64,000 nucleotides of DNA, from the NCBI RefSeq assembly GCF_013359905.1, contig NZ_JABMCC010000105.1, positions 124,001 to 188,000 of the forward strand. The letters are read 5' to 3'. A program made the translations under genes and the position numbers. Below the pieces are notes generated by a model. The model made no database searches, was not told where the DNA came from, and saw nothing but the letters and a program-made list of their open reading frames with translations. Below, in pieces: positions 26,943 to 35,039 of this stretch; within the stretch, counting starts at the first letter, position 1, and each line of letters starts with the position of its first letter. This DNA is from Paenibacillus taichungensis (GTDB lineage: Bacteria; Bacillota; Bacilli; Paenibacillales; Paenibacillaceae).

Positions 26943-29318
26943 TTAACTCAACTTAATCTTGTAGGTACGTCCTGCAGATGTAGGGAAACTTATGATATTT
27001 GAATCGGTGTCCTCCGTTTTAACCACGCTGCCGTCAAGCGTTACCACAATTGGGTCTTCACTTCTAAGCACACAGTCCCGGCCCAGGTGTGAAGTGATGT
27101 GCGCTTCTGCAAGTTTTCCGTTGTCCCATTGAATGCTGATCTCAAATCCGCCTCGGGCACGCAGGCCGGAAACATTGCCCTGCTGCCAAGCATCCGGCAA
27201 TGCAGGTAGAAGTTCCATATAAGGACGGTGAGATTGCAGCAGCATCTCGGCTATCCCGGCAGAGGCCGCGAAGTTGCCGTCGATCTGAAACGGAGGATGT
27301 GCGCCCAGAAGATTCGGATATACACCGCCATGGTTATATTGTTCCGACGCTCCATCTCTGACCAGACGCAGCATGTTGGAGAGCAGATGCAGGGAACGAT
27401 TTCCTTCCCCGAAACGACTCCAAAGCGCAACACGCCATCCCAGGCTCCAACCCGTGCTTTCGTCTCCCCGCCGCTCAAGAGAGGTTCTGGCGGCGACAAA
27501 CAACTCTGGTGTCTCTTCGTCCGAAAGCTGTCGACCCGGATAAACGCCTACCAGATGCGAGGTATGCCGGTGGTAAATGTCCTCATCCTCATAGTCCTTC
27601 GACCACTCCTGCAATTGGCCATATTTCCCGACTTGCAGCGGCAGAAGACGATCGCGAATGCTCACCAGTTCTTTTCTGAAATCCGGGTCTGTTCCAAGTA
27701 TTTCCGAGGCTTCAATACAGTTAGTGAACAACTCCCAGATTAATGAGATATCCATCGTTGAACCCGGACTGACCGCTGCTACGCCTTCCGCTGTCCGGAA
27801 TTTATGCTCCGGCGAAGTCGAAGGTGAGGTCACAAGGTTACCGCTACCATCGTCAATGAGCCAGTCCAGTGCGAACAGCGCAGCTTCCTTCATCACTGGA
27901 TAAGCGGAATTCCGCAAATACGTCTCATCTCCGCTGAAGGCATAATGCTCCCATAAATGCTGGGTCAGCCAAATACCTCCCATCGGCCAGAAGGCCCAGC
28001 TTGGATCACCGTCACCATAATTGCCCACTGGTGCCGTCTGTCCCCAGATATCCGTGTTATGATGCGTGGTCCAGCCGCGAGTGCCATAGTTGACCTGTGC
28101 GGTCTCAACGCCCTTCTTCGCCAAATTGCTGATCAAGTCCAGCAAGGGCTCATGGCATTCAGCCAGATTGCATATTTCAGCCGGCCAATAGTTCATCTCA
28201 GTATTAATATTCAGCGTGTAATTGCTGCTCCAGGGAGGACGAGTTACTGCATTCCATATGCCCTGAAGATTTGCAGCCTGCGTTCCAGGACGGGAGCTTG
28301 AGATCAGCAAGTAACGCCCATAATGAAAGAGAAGCTCCACAAGCCCCGGATCCTCCGCCCCATAGGTTGTAATCCGCTGTTCAGTGGACATCTGCTCCGG
28401 AGCAGGTGAATTCCCAAGCTGAAGGTTCACCCGATCGAATAGCAAACGGTAATCCGCAATATGTGAGTCAAGCAGGCTATCATATGGCTTGGCTACCGCC
28501 TCATTCAGAAATGAACTTGCAGTGAAGGAAGCATCTTTTCCCTCGACTCCCGGAATGGCATCCATACCATTAAAACTTGTAGCCGCACTGAAATAAAAGG
28601 TTGCCGTTGTCGCACCCAATACATGAATTCCACTGCCATCTACCGTTACCTGTCCGTCCTCTGTCTTCACCGCTAGCTGGCCTTCAAAGACCATGCCCTT
28701 GTTATTTCCGGGATCACCGTATCGGATCGGCTCATCGCTTGCAACGTAGCTGGGATCGACATGCTCCGGGGCTATTCCTTCCAGAACAAAGCGGCCTTCC
28801 CTAACACTAATCGCATGCCGAAGCGGGCTATCCAGTGACGCATGTACATTCAGCGCACCTTCCGCACTTGCAGCCAGCCGCAGTACAAGTACCTGATCAG
28901 GATGCGACGCAAACATTTCACGGGTATAGATAACATGGCCAATCTGATATTCAAGGCTGTGCACTGCATTTTCTACATCCAGCGTCCGCTTGTAAGAATG
29001 GTGGATGTCCCCGTGTTCAAAGCGCAGGAGTAAATTCCCGAAAGGAAGATAGGACTGGGTGTACGGACCCAACATCTCTTTGGTCAGCGTGTCTGCTTCC
29101 GTATAACGTTCCTCCTGTAACAGCTTGCGAACCTTTGGTAGAGCGTCCTTTGCGCCAGGATTACTGCCGTTCTTCGGATAACCGGACCACAGTGTGTCCT
29201 CATTCAAGCTGATTTTCTCCTGCTCCACCCCACCAAAAATCATGCCGCCAAGACGGCCATTACCTATGGGAAGCCCTTCCGTCCATACATGTGCAGGTTT
29301 GTCATATTGAAGTTTCAT
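26943..29318 (-). CDS. GH95 alpha-L-fucosidase family enzyme
   Basis: A 791-residue cytoplasmic enzyme with all GH95 landmarks. It opens KLQYDKPAHVWTEGLPIGN. The water-positioning pair is Asn-Ile-Asn in LNINTEMNYWPAE (about residue 369), the general acid Glu is in TSPSTSPEH (about 502), and the catalytic Asp is in QIDGNFAASAG (about 680). By comparison with Bifidobacterium AfcA the active site is complete, so 1,2-alpha-L-fucosidase activity (or alpha-L-galactosidase, found in the same family) is the natural prediction. The ATG at 29318 follows AGGGAG with seven-base spacing, better than the GTG at 29324. It begins only 22 bp after the GH110 gene ends, so the two are almost certainly co-transcribed and may act on the same branched glycan. 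Confidence 0.9.
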   Translation of the reverse strand: MKLQYDKPAHVWTEGLPIGNGRLGGMIFGGVEQEKISLNEDTLWSGYPKNGSNPGAKDALPKVRKLLQEERYTEADTLTKEMLGPYTQSYLPFGNLLLRFEHGDIHHSYKRTLDVENAVHSLEYQIGHVIYTREMFASHPDQVLVLRLAASAEGALNVHASLDSPLRHAISVREGRFVLEGIAPEHVDPSYVASDEPIRYGDPGNNKGMVFEGQLAVKTEDGQVTVDGSGIHVLGATTATFYFSAATSFNGMDAIPGVEGKDASFTASSFLNEAVAKPYDSLLDSHIADYRLLFDRVNLQLGNSPAPEQMSTEQRITTYGAEDPGLVELLFHYGRYLLISSSRPGTQAANLQGIWNAVTRPPWSSNYTLNINTEMNYWPAEICNLAECHEPLLDLISNLAKKGVETAQVNYGTRGWTTHHNTDIWGQTAPVGNYGDGDPSWAFWPMGGIWLTQHLWEHYAFSGDETYLRNSAYPVMKEAALFALDWLIDDGSGNLVTSPSTSPEHKFRTAEGVAAVSPGSTMDISLIWELFTNCIEASEILGTDPDFRKELVSIRDRLLPLQVGKYGQLQEWSKDYEDEDIYHRHTSHLVGVYPGRQLSDEETPELFVAARTSLERRGDESTGWSLGWRVALWSRFGEGNRSLHLLSNMLRLVRDGASEQYNHGGVYPNLLGAHPPFQIDGNFAASAGIAEMLLQSHRPYMELLPALPDAWQQGNVSGLRARGGFEISIQWDNGKLAEAHITSHLGRDCVLRSEDPIVVTLDGSVVKTEDTDSNIISFPTSAGRTYKIKLS

Positions 29319-29340
29319 GTGCACTCTCCCTCATGATTTC

Positions 29341-31068
29341 TCAATTTCTAGTCAGTTCCTCTGGAATATTAGTGAACGTATTATCCGCAATGTCAACCTC
29401 GCTGCAGGCGGTTGCATAGACTGCTTCTTCAACGCAAGATGACTTTCCTGTCTCGCTGGAGGAATATATTTTATTCGATTTGAAAACCAACCCACACGTG
29501 GACTTGGCCCTTAGAATCGGGACATCACTACAAGTTTCGAAATGGTTATTCTGGATAACGACCTGTCGGTGAACGGGAGCGCTCTCATCAACCACCACAT
29601 TCTCCGGGGATATGAATATCACGGGATGATCACTGCCGCCACATTCAATAAAATGGTTATCTGAGATCGTCACATCCTCTACCCTTCCTGACTCATACCA
29701 AGACTCGGCATCCACCGCAATCAAAATAGCGTTCATGGACATGCGTTCAAACGTATTCCCGGTAATCAGCACTTTCCGACGAGTCGTTACGAGTATTCCT
29801 CGTGTTGGCACTCGAGCAAAATGATTATTTGTAATTTCCACTTCTGGTGTCCAGGTTACATTCTCAATGACATCATGGCTGCCAATACCATCAGGTATTG
29901 GATAAGCGAGAGTCAGCAAGAGCTCACGAGCACTTAAACGCTCTACCGCAACCACATTGTTAGAAGCGTAGGTCGTCAACGAACCGGAACGGACAAATTC
30001 GATCTCATCACCAGGATAAAAGGCCGGAAGCCCATACGTCTGGGAATGCATGAATCGAACTTTCACGCGATCCACCGCCGGCTGATCTACAATTCGTAAA
30101 TAGGTACCGTGGACATTGACAGGATCATCATGCGAACCGGAAAAATAGCTGTCTCTTACGGCTACCTTACCTCTGCAGCTGGAGATGTGCAGAAAATCCG
30201 CAAAACCGGCAACTGTACGTTCCGTTTCGGTGCGGGGAGCCAGGTTCATCCTTGAGAAAGTCAGATTTGTGCTGAACTGTCCAACAACACCGAGTCCGTG
30301 CAGGAAATGCAGACTCACGTCTCTCCACGTTATATCCGAGCATTCGGTCATAAAAGCTCCAACTTGATCACGAATGCCATCGCGGTTTTGTAGTACATGG
30401 CCAGGGACCACATCAGGTTGAAAATCAAAATGCAAACGGATGGTCATGGGCTCAAGTTCTTCCACAGATTGGGCCAACTCCAACCAATTGTCGATTCGCC
30501 AGGTTGTATTCCGCAATGGATCATAGGTTTGCATAGGACCTTCCGCAAAACTCCAGCCTTCACCGAGCCAGGTTAGCCTGTTGTCCCGAATGTGATAACG
30601 GGAATCGGGGTGAACCCGCGCATCGAAATAATGCCTTCCGCTGGAGATAATCGTCATCTCCGTCACCGTCGGCTGGTGATAGTCTGTACGCAGGTTGCGA
30701 ATCTCTACATTGGTGCAATTATCCAACAAAAACAGGGTCTGTTTGCCGTGGAAAATAAACAGGGAGCCGTTGCCCTCCAGTGTTACATCATTCATTCCTT
30801 TAAGCAAAATAGCAATGGTCTTGGTTATGTCTGGGTTCTCTTCTTCACTCGTTGTATTGGAGATATAATAAGCAGCCCGAATCGCCTCTTCCGGGTAGAA
30901 ATGATACCTGCCTCTCGCACAGTCCAACACCACCGGACCAGGGATTTCAGCCGCCGCCTGAATGGCACGAGCCATAGCTGGCTGGGTGTCCAACTCAGAG
31001 TCTGGCACAGCGCCATAATCCGTCAGTCTTATCGTCGTGGAATTCGTGATATGTTCTTGTTCAGTCAC
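29341..31068 (-). CDS. GH110 alpha-1,3-galactosidase (parallel beta-helix)
   Basis: A ~575-residue beta-helix protein matching the GH110 family, whose characterised members remove alpha-1,3-linked galactose (blood group B-type and linear alpha-Gal structures; some act on carrageenan oligosaccharides). Family blocks seen: a pectin-lyase-like start IRLTDYGAVPDSELDTQPAM, the acidic active-site region FSGSHDDPVNVHGTYL, and RGILVTTRRKVLITGN followed by AVDAESWYESG. There is no signal peptide, so substrate must be imported. The open frame reaches a TTG at 31119, but that codon abuts the upstream terminator and lacks an RBS. I prefer the GTG at 31068, after AAGAAGGGTGGG; an ATT at about six bases spacing is an alternative. 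The GH95 gene follows after 22 bp. Confidence 0.85.
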   Translation of the reverse strand: MTEQEHITNSTTIRLTDYGAVPDSELDTQPAMARAIQAAAEIPGPVVLDCARGRYHFYPEEAIRAAYYISNTTSEEENPDITKTIAILLKGMNDVTLEGNGSLFIFHGKQTLFLLDNCTNVEIRNLRTDYHQPTVTEMTIISSGRHYFDARVHPDSRYHIRDNRLTWLGEGWSFAEGPMQTYDPLRNTTWRIDNWLELAQSVEELEPMTIRLHFDFQPDVVPGHVLQNRDGIRDQVGAFMTECSDITWRDVSLHFLHGLGVVGQFSTNLTFSRMNLAPRTETERTVAGFADFLHISSCRGKVAVRDSYFSGSHDDPVNVHGTYLRIVDQPAVDRVKVRFMHSQTYGLPAFYPGDEIEFVRSGSLTTYASNNVVAVERLSARELLLTLAYPIPDGIGSHDVIENVTWTPEVEITNNHFARVPTRGILVTTRRKVLITGNTFERMSMNAILIAVDAESWYESGRVEDVTISDNHFIECGGSDHPVIFISPENVVVDESAPVHRQVVIQNNHFETCSDVPILRAKSTCGLVFKSNKIYSSSETGKSSCVEEAVYATACSEVDIADNTFTNIPEELTRN

Positions 31069-31120
31069 AGGAATGTTGATCCCACCCTTCTTGGTATGTA
31101 ACCTTCTGCCTAAATACAAG

Positions 31121-31157
31121 GAAAATCAGGTGCCGGTACATCATAGGCACCTGATTC
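31121..31157 (-). terminator. Terminator between importer 2 and the glycosidase array
   Basis: Stem AATCAGGTGCC / GGCACCTGATT followed on the minus strand by TTTTCC. It lies between the lipoprotein gene and GH110, leaving about 50 bp for any promoter of the downstream genes. Confidence 0.85.
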
Positions 31158-31172
31158 CGATATCCCTGTTAA

Positions 31173-32816
31173 TTACTTGCTTGTGTCATATGCTTTTTGC
31201 AAAATTTCCAGATAACGATCGAGCTTCAGGTTCTGTAAACCTTTCACATAAGCATCCCAGTCCTTATACAAATCCTTGTTGCCTGTGATGAATTGCAATT
31301 CATTTTGCTCAATGTAGTTTCTAATATTGGTTTGCAGCAAGCTGGCTTCATCAATTTCGTTTGGATCAATCCAGACGGACCAGATCGGGAACAACTCTTT
31401 CGGCTCATGGCCTTCGTACAACAGCGATGCATCATATAATCTGCGCTCATAACCATTGGATGCATAAATATCTGTGCCCTGTACAAATGTATCACGATAT
31501 TCTTTTGGCATATAGAAGTGAGCCATGCCGCTCCAGCCCGCATTACGTGGTGCCTCACCTTCAGCCATAGGAATTTGTTTTACTACAGGTTTAACGTCTT
31601 TACCCAGTGCCACATCACCATCCACCGGATCAGTCCAGTCAATCCCCTTCATACCGCTCGCACCGTTCGTTTGACCTTCTGGTGTGAACATGTAGTCAAC
31701 CATTTTGATCAGGGCAATCTGCGCTTCTTCACTTGCCTTGTTTGTGATTACAAATTTCGCTCCTGGAGATACACCGCCCGCATCATGCGTCGCATAGGAC
31801 ACACCCTGTGGTCCAGAAATCGGAGGCAGCGGGTTATAGTGCGCCGAACGAGTATTGCCTTCGTCAATGTTTACGAAGATCGCGGGATGCATAGCTGCAC
31901 CGGCACCCAGAATTTCAGCGTCAGCATTCTCACCGATTTTCTTGAATGCTTCTGCGTTTTGTGTGAATGCACCAGGGTCAATCAGACCTGCATCAAAGAG
32001 GGACTTGATGTAAGTCAATCCTTCTTTCCATTCAGGTGTAATTGCCGCAGATTGAACTTTTCCATTTTCCATTTGCAGGTAGTTCCGGTCATCGTCATAG
32101 ACAAATGCATTCATCAGGAACGGAATAATTCGTACGCCAAACTCCTCTATGGAACCACTCAGCGGTACCTCATCTGCTTTGCCGTTTCCGTTCGGGTCCT
32201 GCGTTTTGAAAGCTTGCAGCACGTTTTTGAATTCTTCGGTCGTCTTTGGCATTTCCAAATTCAGCTTTTTCAGCCACTCGGTATTAATCCACATCTTGCT
32301 CGGATAGGAGCAGTGGAAACATTCTGTATACGCAACAAGTCCATAGATATTACCGTCAGGCGCTGTATTAAGCGTTTTCAAATTAGGGTTCTTCTCCATG
32401 GCCGCTTTGATGTTGGGAGCGTATTGATCAATGAGATCGTTCAAAGGAACGAGCACACCCTGCTTGCCATACTTCAGCAGATCTGCTTGAGAGAATTGAT
32501 CTATATAGTGGGTCAGCAGATAGGCATCGGGATAGTCGCCGCTTGCAAGTGAGATTTGGCGCTTTTCCTTGGCTCCATCCGATGGATTGATCTCCCAATT
32601 AAATTTGATATTGAATTTGTCTTCCACAAATGCTGTAAATTTATTGGTCGGAATATCAATGCTGGAATCCTGAACCGCGAACACGCTGATATTCACCTTG
32701 CCGCCCTCTTCCGAGCTCCCCGGTTGTGCTGTAGATGAGCTGCCATTGGAACACCCGCTCATGACAACTGTGAATGCCACTACCAGCATCAATAACGTTA
32801 CCATACTTTTCTTCAA
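31173..32816 (-). CDS. Extracellular solute-binding lipoprotein of sugar ABC importer 2
   Basis: A 547-residue lipoprotein: signal with lipobox (MLVVAFTVVMSGC), Ser/Gly-rich tether, then a large solute-binding fold of the LplA-like type (DYPDAYLLTHYIDQFSQ region, MWINTEWLKKLNLEMPKTTEEF, MVDYMFTPEGQT). Its N-terminal half and length resemble the importer 1 protein at 7760, but the sequences are clearly different, so a different oligosaccharide is likely. It starts with TTG at 32816, nine bases after GGGAG. It is the third gene of the importer 2 operon, 97 bp after the LplC-type permease, and is followed by a terminator before GH110. Confidence 0.9.
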   Translation of the reverse strand: MKKSMVTLLMLVVAFTVVMSGCSNGSSSTAQPGSSEEGGKVNISVFAVQDSSIDIPTNKFTAFVEDKFNIKFNWEINPSDGAKEKRQISLASGDYPDAYLLTHYIDQFSQADLLKYGKQGVLVPLNDLIDQYAPNIKAAMEKNPNLKTLNTAPDGNIYGLVAYTECFHCSYPSKMWINTEWLKKLNLEMPKTTEEFKNVLQAFKTQDPNGNGKADEVPLSGSIEEFGVRIIPFLMNAFVYDDDRNYLQMENGKVQSAAITPEWKEGLTYIKSLFDAGLIDPGAFTQNAEAFKKIGENADAEILGAGAAMHPAIFVNIDEGNTRSAHYNPLPPISGPQGVSYATHDAGGVSPGAKFVITNKASEEAQIALIKMVDYMFTPEGQTNGASGMKGIDWTDPVDGDVALGKDVKPVVKQIPMAEGEAPRNAGWSGMAHFYMPKEYRDTFVQGTDIYASNGYERRLYDASLLYEGHEPKELFPIWSVWIDPNEIDEASLLQTNIRNYIEQNELQFITGNKDLYKDWDAYVKGLQNLKLDRYLEILQKAYDTSK

Positions 32817-32913
32817 ATCTGATCACTCCCTTTTTGTAGTTTACCAGTTGAGACGATGGTACCTTGCGTATGAACTGTCTATATCTTCTTTCTCCATACA
32901 CCGAATCTAAGGA

Positions 32914-33813
32914 TCAACCCTTAACGGAACCTACCAGCATCCCCTGTACAAAATGACGCTGTACAAATGGATAGATGACAAGTACAGGCAAAGTGGCGAC
33001 CACAATTAACGAATATTTTAACAGTTCGGTAAGCTGCTGTCTTTCCACCATTTTCGCCACGTCCATGGCACCCGAACCGTTGTTTTGAATGATGATACTT
33101 CGCAAGATGAGTTGCAGCGGGAAAAGGTCTGCCGATTTGAGATAGATCAGAGCATCAAAGTACGCATTCCACTGCCCCACTGCATACATAAGAACCAGCA
33201 CGGCGATAATCGGCTTCGATAATGGGAGTACAACACTCCAGATAAATCGCATATCACTACAGCCGTCAATTTCACTAGCTTCCAGAAGCTCCCCCGGAAT
33301 AGAAGATTGAAAGAACGAACGAGCAATAATAACCTGCCATACCCAGATTGCATTCGGGATCAGTAACGCCCAGCGGGTATCAATCAGATGAAGCTGCTTC
33401 ACCACCATATAAGTCGGAATCAGCCCTCCACTGAAAATCATGGTGAAGGTGATGATCATCATCAGGGTGTTTCTGCCGAAAAAAGTTTTGCGTGACAACG
33501 GATAGGCGATCATGATGGTCAACGCTACACTGATCAGCGTACCAGCGGCCGTATAGAAAATGGAGTTACCGTAGCCGATGAGAATTTCAGGTGTATTAAA
33601 TAAAGCCTTGTAACCGTTGAAGGAAATATCTACAGGCCATAGCCATACCCGGCCGGAAGTTACTGCTGCCGGACTGCTAATTGAACTGCTGACGATAAAT
33701 ATCAGGGGGTAAATAACCACCAGCGCCACGAGACTGAGCAAAATGTAGATTGTAATCAGAAACGTTTTGTCGACGGCGGACTCTTTAATCTTGGTTTGAA
33801 CGTTTGCAGCCAT
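32914..33813 (-). CDS. Sugar ABC permease, LplC/YtcP type (importer 2)
   Basis: A 299-residue MalG-like permease with six hydrophobic segments (first: FLITIYILLSLVALVVIYPL). The EAA loop reads ELLEASEIDGCSDMRFIWSV, and the C-terminus ends QRHFVQGMLVGSVKG. The ATG follows AAAGGAG with seven-base spacing. Only 15 bp separate it from the LplB-type gene, so the pair is translated from one message. It partners the lipoprotein gene downstream; the ATPase must come from elsewhere. Confidence 0.92.
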   Translation of the reverse strand: MAANVQTKIKESAVDKTFLITIYILLSLVALVVIYPLIFIVSSSISSPAAVTSGRVWLWPVDISFNGYKALFNTPEILIGYGNSIFYTAAGTLISVALTIMIAYPLSRKTFFGRNTLMMIITFTMIFSGGLIPTYMVVKQLHLIDTRWALLIPNAIWVWQVIIARSFFQSSIPGELLEASEIDGCSDMRFIWSVVLPLSKPIIAVLVLMYAVGQWNAYFDALIYLKSADLFPLQLILRSIIIQNNGSGAMDVAKMVERQQLTELLKYSLIVVATLPVLVIYPFVQRHFVQGMLVGSVKG

Positions 33814-33828
33814 AGGTGAACTCCTTTC

Positions 33829-34713
33829 CTACCAAATGCTATTCTTAGTAACTCTCTTCGCCAAACCATTCACCGTAACCAGTAAGACCAGATTGATCAG
33901 TGAGTTGAACAGCCCTACGGCAGTTGCAAAGCTATAGTTGGCATTCAACAGGCCGACTCGGTAGACATAAGTTGCAATGATTTCAGAATTAGCCAGATTG
34001 AGCGGATTTTGTAGCAGGTAGACTTTCTCAAAGCCAATCGCCATGACATTTCCGACATTCAGGATCAAAATAATGACAATGGTTGGCACCAGCCCTGGCA
34101 GATCCACGTGACGGATTTTTTGAAAACGCGAGGCCCCATCAACTTTGGCCGCTTCGTACAATGTGGGATCGATTCCGGCAAGTGCTGCCAAATAAATTAC
34201 CGCACTGTAGCCCGCAGTCTGCCAAATGTCGGACCAGACGTAGATTGAGCGGAACATGCCTGGCTCACCCAGAAAATTCACGGAATCCAACCCAAAGAAG
34301 TTCATGGCGATGTTCACAAATCCAAGCCGTGGTGCCAGGAACAGCATGATCATGGATACCATCACGACTGTTGAGATGAAATAGGGTGCAAAGGATACGA
34401 GTTGGACGAATTTCTTGAACTTGGCTCCGCGCACCTCATTTATCATGAGTGCGAGCACAATCGGAATTGGAAATCCGGCCAACACTAAATAACCGCTAAG
34501 TAAAATGGTGTTCTTCACCAGGGTCCAAAATAATGGGTTCTCAAAGAACAGACGAAAGTTTTGAAAACCAACCCAATCACTTCCCCATATTCCCTTGATG
34601 ACGTTATAGTCCTTAAAGGCAAGAACCGCATTGATCATCGGATAATACTTGAAGATGAGAAAAAATAGCAAGGGCGGAATCACCAGTAGATGTAACTGCC
34701 AGTGCTTCATCAT
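33829..34713 (-). CDS. Sugar ABC permease, LplB type (importer 2), start uncertain
   Basis: A MalF/LplB-type permease, 294 residues from the ATG at 34713, with the EAA loop YEAAKVDGASRFQKIRHV and C-terminal RVTKNSIW. The ATG at 34713 has no ribosome binding site. The same frame runs upstream for 27 codons (a hydrophilic tail, EKEIVLNHKTSTQPKAPG) to a CTG at 34794 that is placed six bases after AAGGGGGG, with an ATT directly after the G-run; an in-frame TAA precedes it. An N-terminal tail before the first helix is normal for LplB proteins, so a non-standard start (CTG or ATT) may be used. A cre-like site lies 40 bp upstream of that. Confidence 0.88.
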   Translation of the reverse strand: MMKHWQLHLLVIPPLLFFLIFKYYPMINAVLAFKDYNVIKGIWGSDWVGFQNFRLFFENPLFWTLVKNTILLSGYLVLAGFPIPIVLALMINEVRGAKFKKFVQLVSFAPYFISTVVMVSMIMLFLAPRLGFVNIAMNFFGLDSVNFLGEPGMFRSIYVWSDIWQTAGYSAVIYLAALAGIDPTLYEAAKVDGASRFQKIRHVDLPGLVPTIVIILILNVGNVMAIGFEKVYLLQNPLNLANSEIIATYVYRVGLLNANYSFATAVGLFNSLINLVLLVTVNGLAKRVTKNSIW

Positions 34714-34833
34714 TCTTTTGCGGGCATTGGTCAGAAAACCAGGTGCCTTCGGCTGTGTTGATGTCTTGTGATTTAATACGATTTCCTTCTCCAGAACAAT
34801 CCCCCCTTACTAGCTGTCTGCGATGCGTAAATT

Positions 34834-34849
34834 TTGATAGCGCTTTCTT
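34834..34849. promoter_or_regulatory. cre-like CcpA site upstream of importer 2
   Basis: TTGATAGCGCTTTCTT, 15 of 16 to the cre consensus, in the 245-bp spacer between the membrane regulator gene and the importer 2 operon. Confidence 0.6.
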
Positions 34850-34982
34850 GATTCTGATCATAGTCGATTTTAATGTCCCATAAACAGGTACACCTGCGCC
34901 GTTAAACGTACAGTTATCCTGTTTTTGGGGGCACAAATCCGCAGTACGACAGCCATTTTTCCATTGCGGGGGCGTATTCGTA

Positions 34983-35014
34983 AAAAAAGACCGTATTGTC
35001 CGGAACACGGACAA
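34983..35014 (-). terminator. Hairpin after the membrane AraC regulator gene
   Basis: Perfect 7-bp dyad TTGTCCG-GAACA-CGGACAA (34996-35014); on the minus strand a run of seven T follows, but only after about six further bases. Probable terminator of the regulator gene that precedes it. Confidence 0.5.
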
Positions 35015-35039
35015 CACAGCCTGTAGGTCTTCCTTTCAT

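Noticed and set aside
29341..31068. Polygalacturonase or pectate lyase
   Set aside because: The beta-helix start is shared, but the GSHDDPVNVHGTYL and TTRRKVLITGN blocks and the WYESG motif fit GH110 rather than pectin enzymes.
34613..35017. Minus-strand ORF of 134 codons upstream of the LplB-type permease
   Set aside because: Out of frame with the permease, overlaps its start and the promoter/cre region, and its product looks random.
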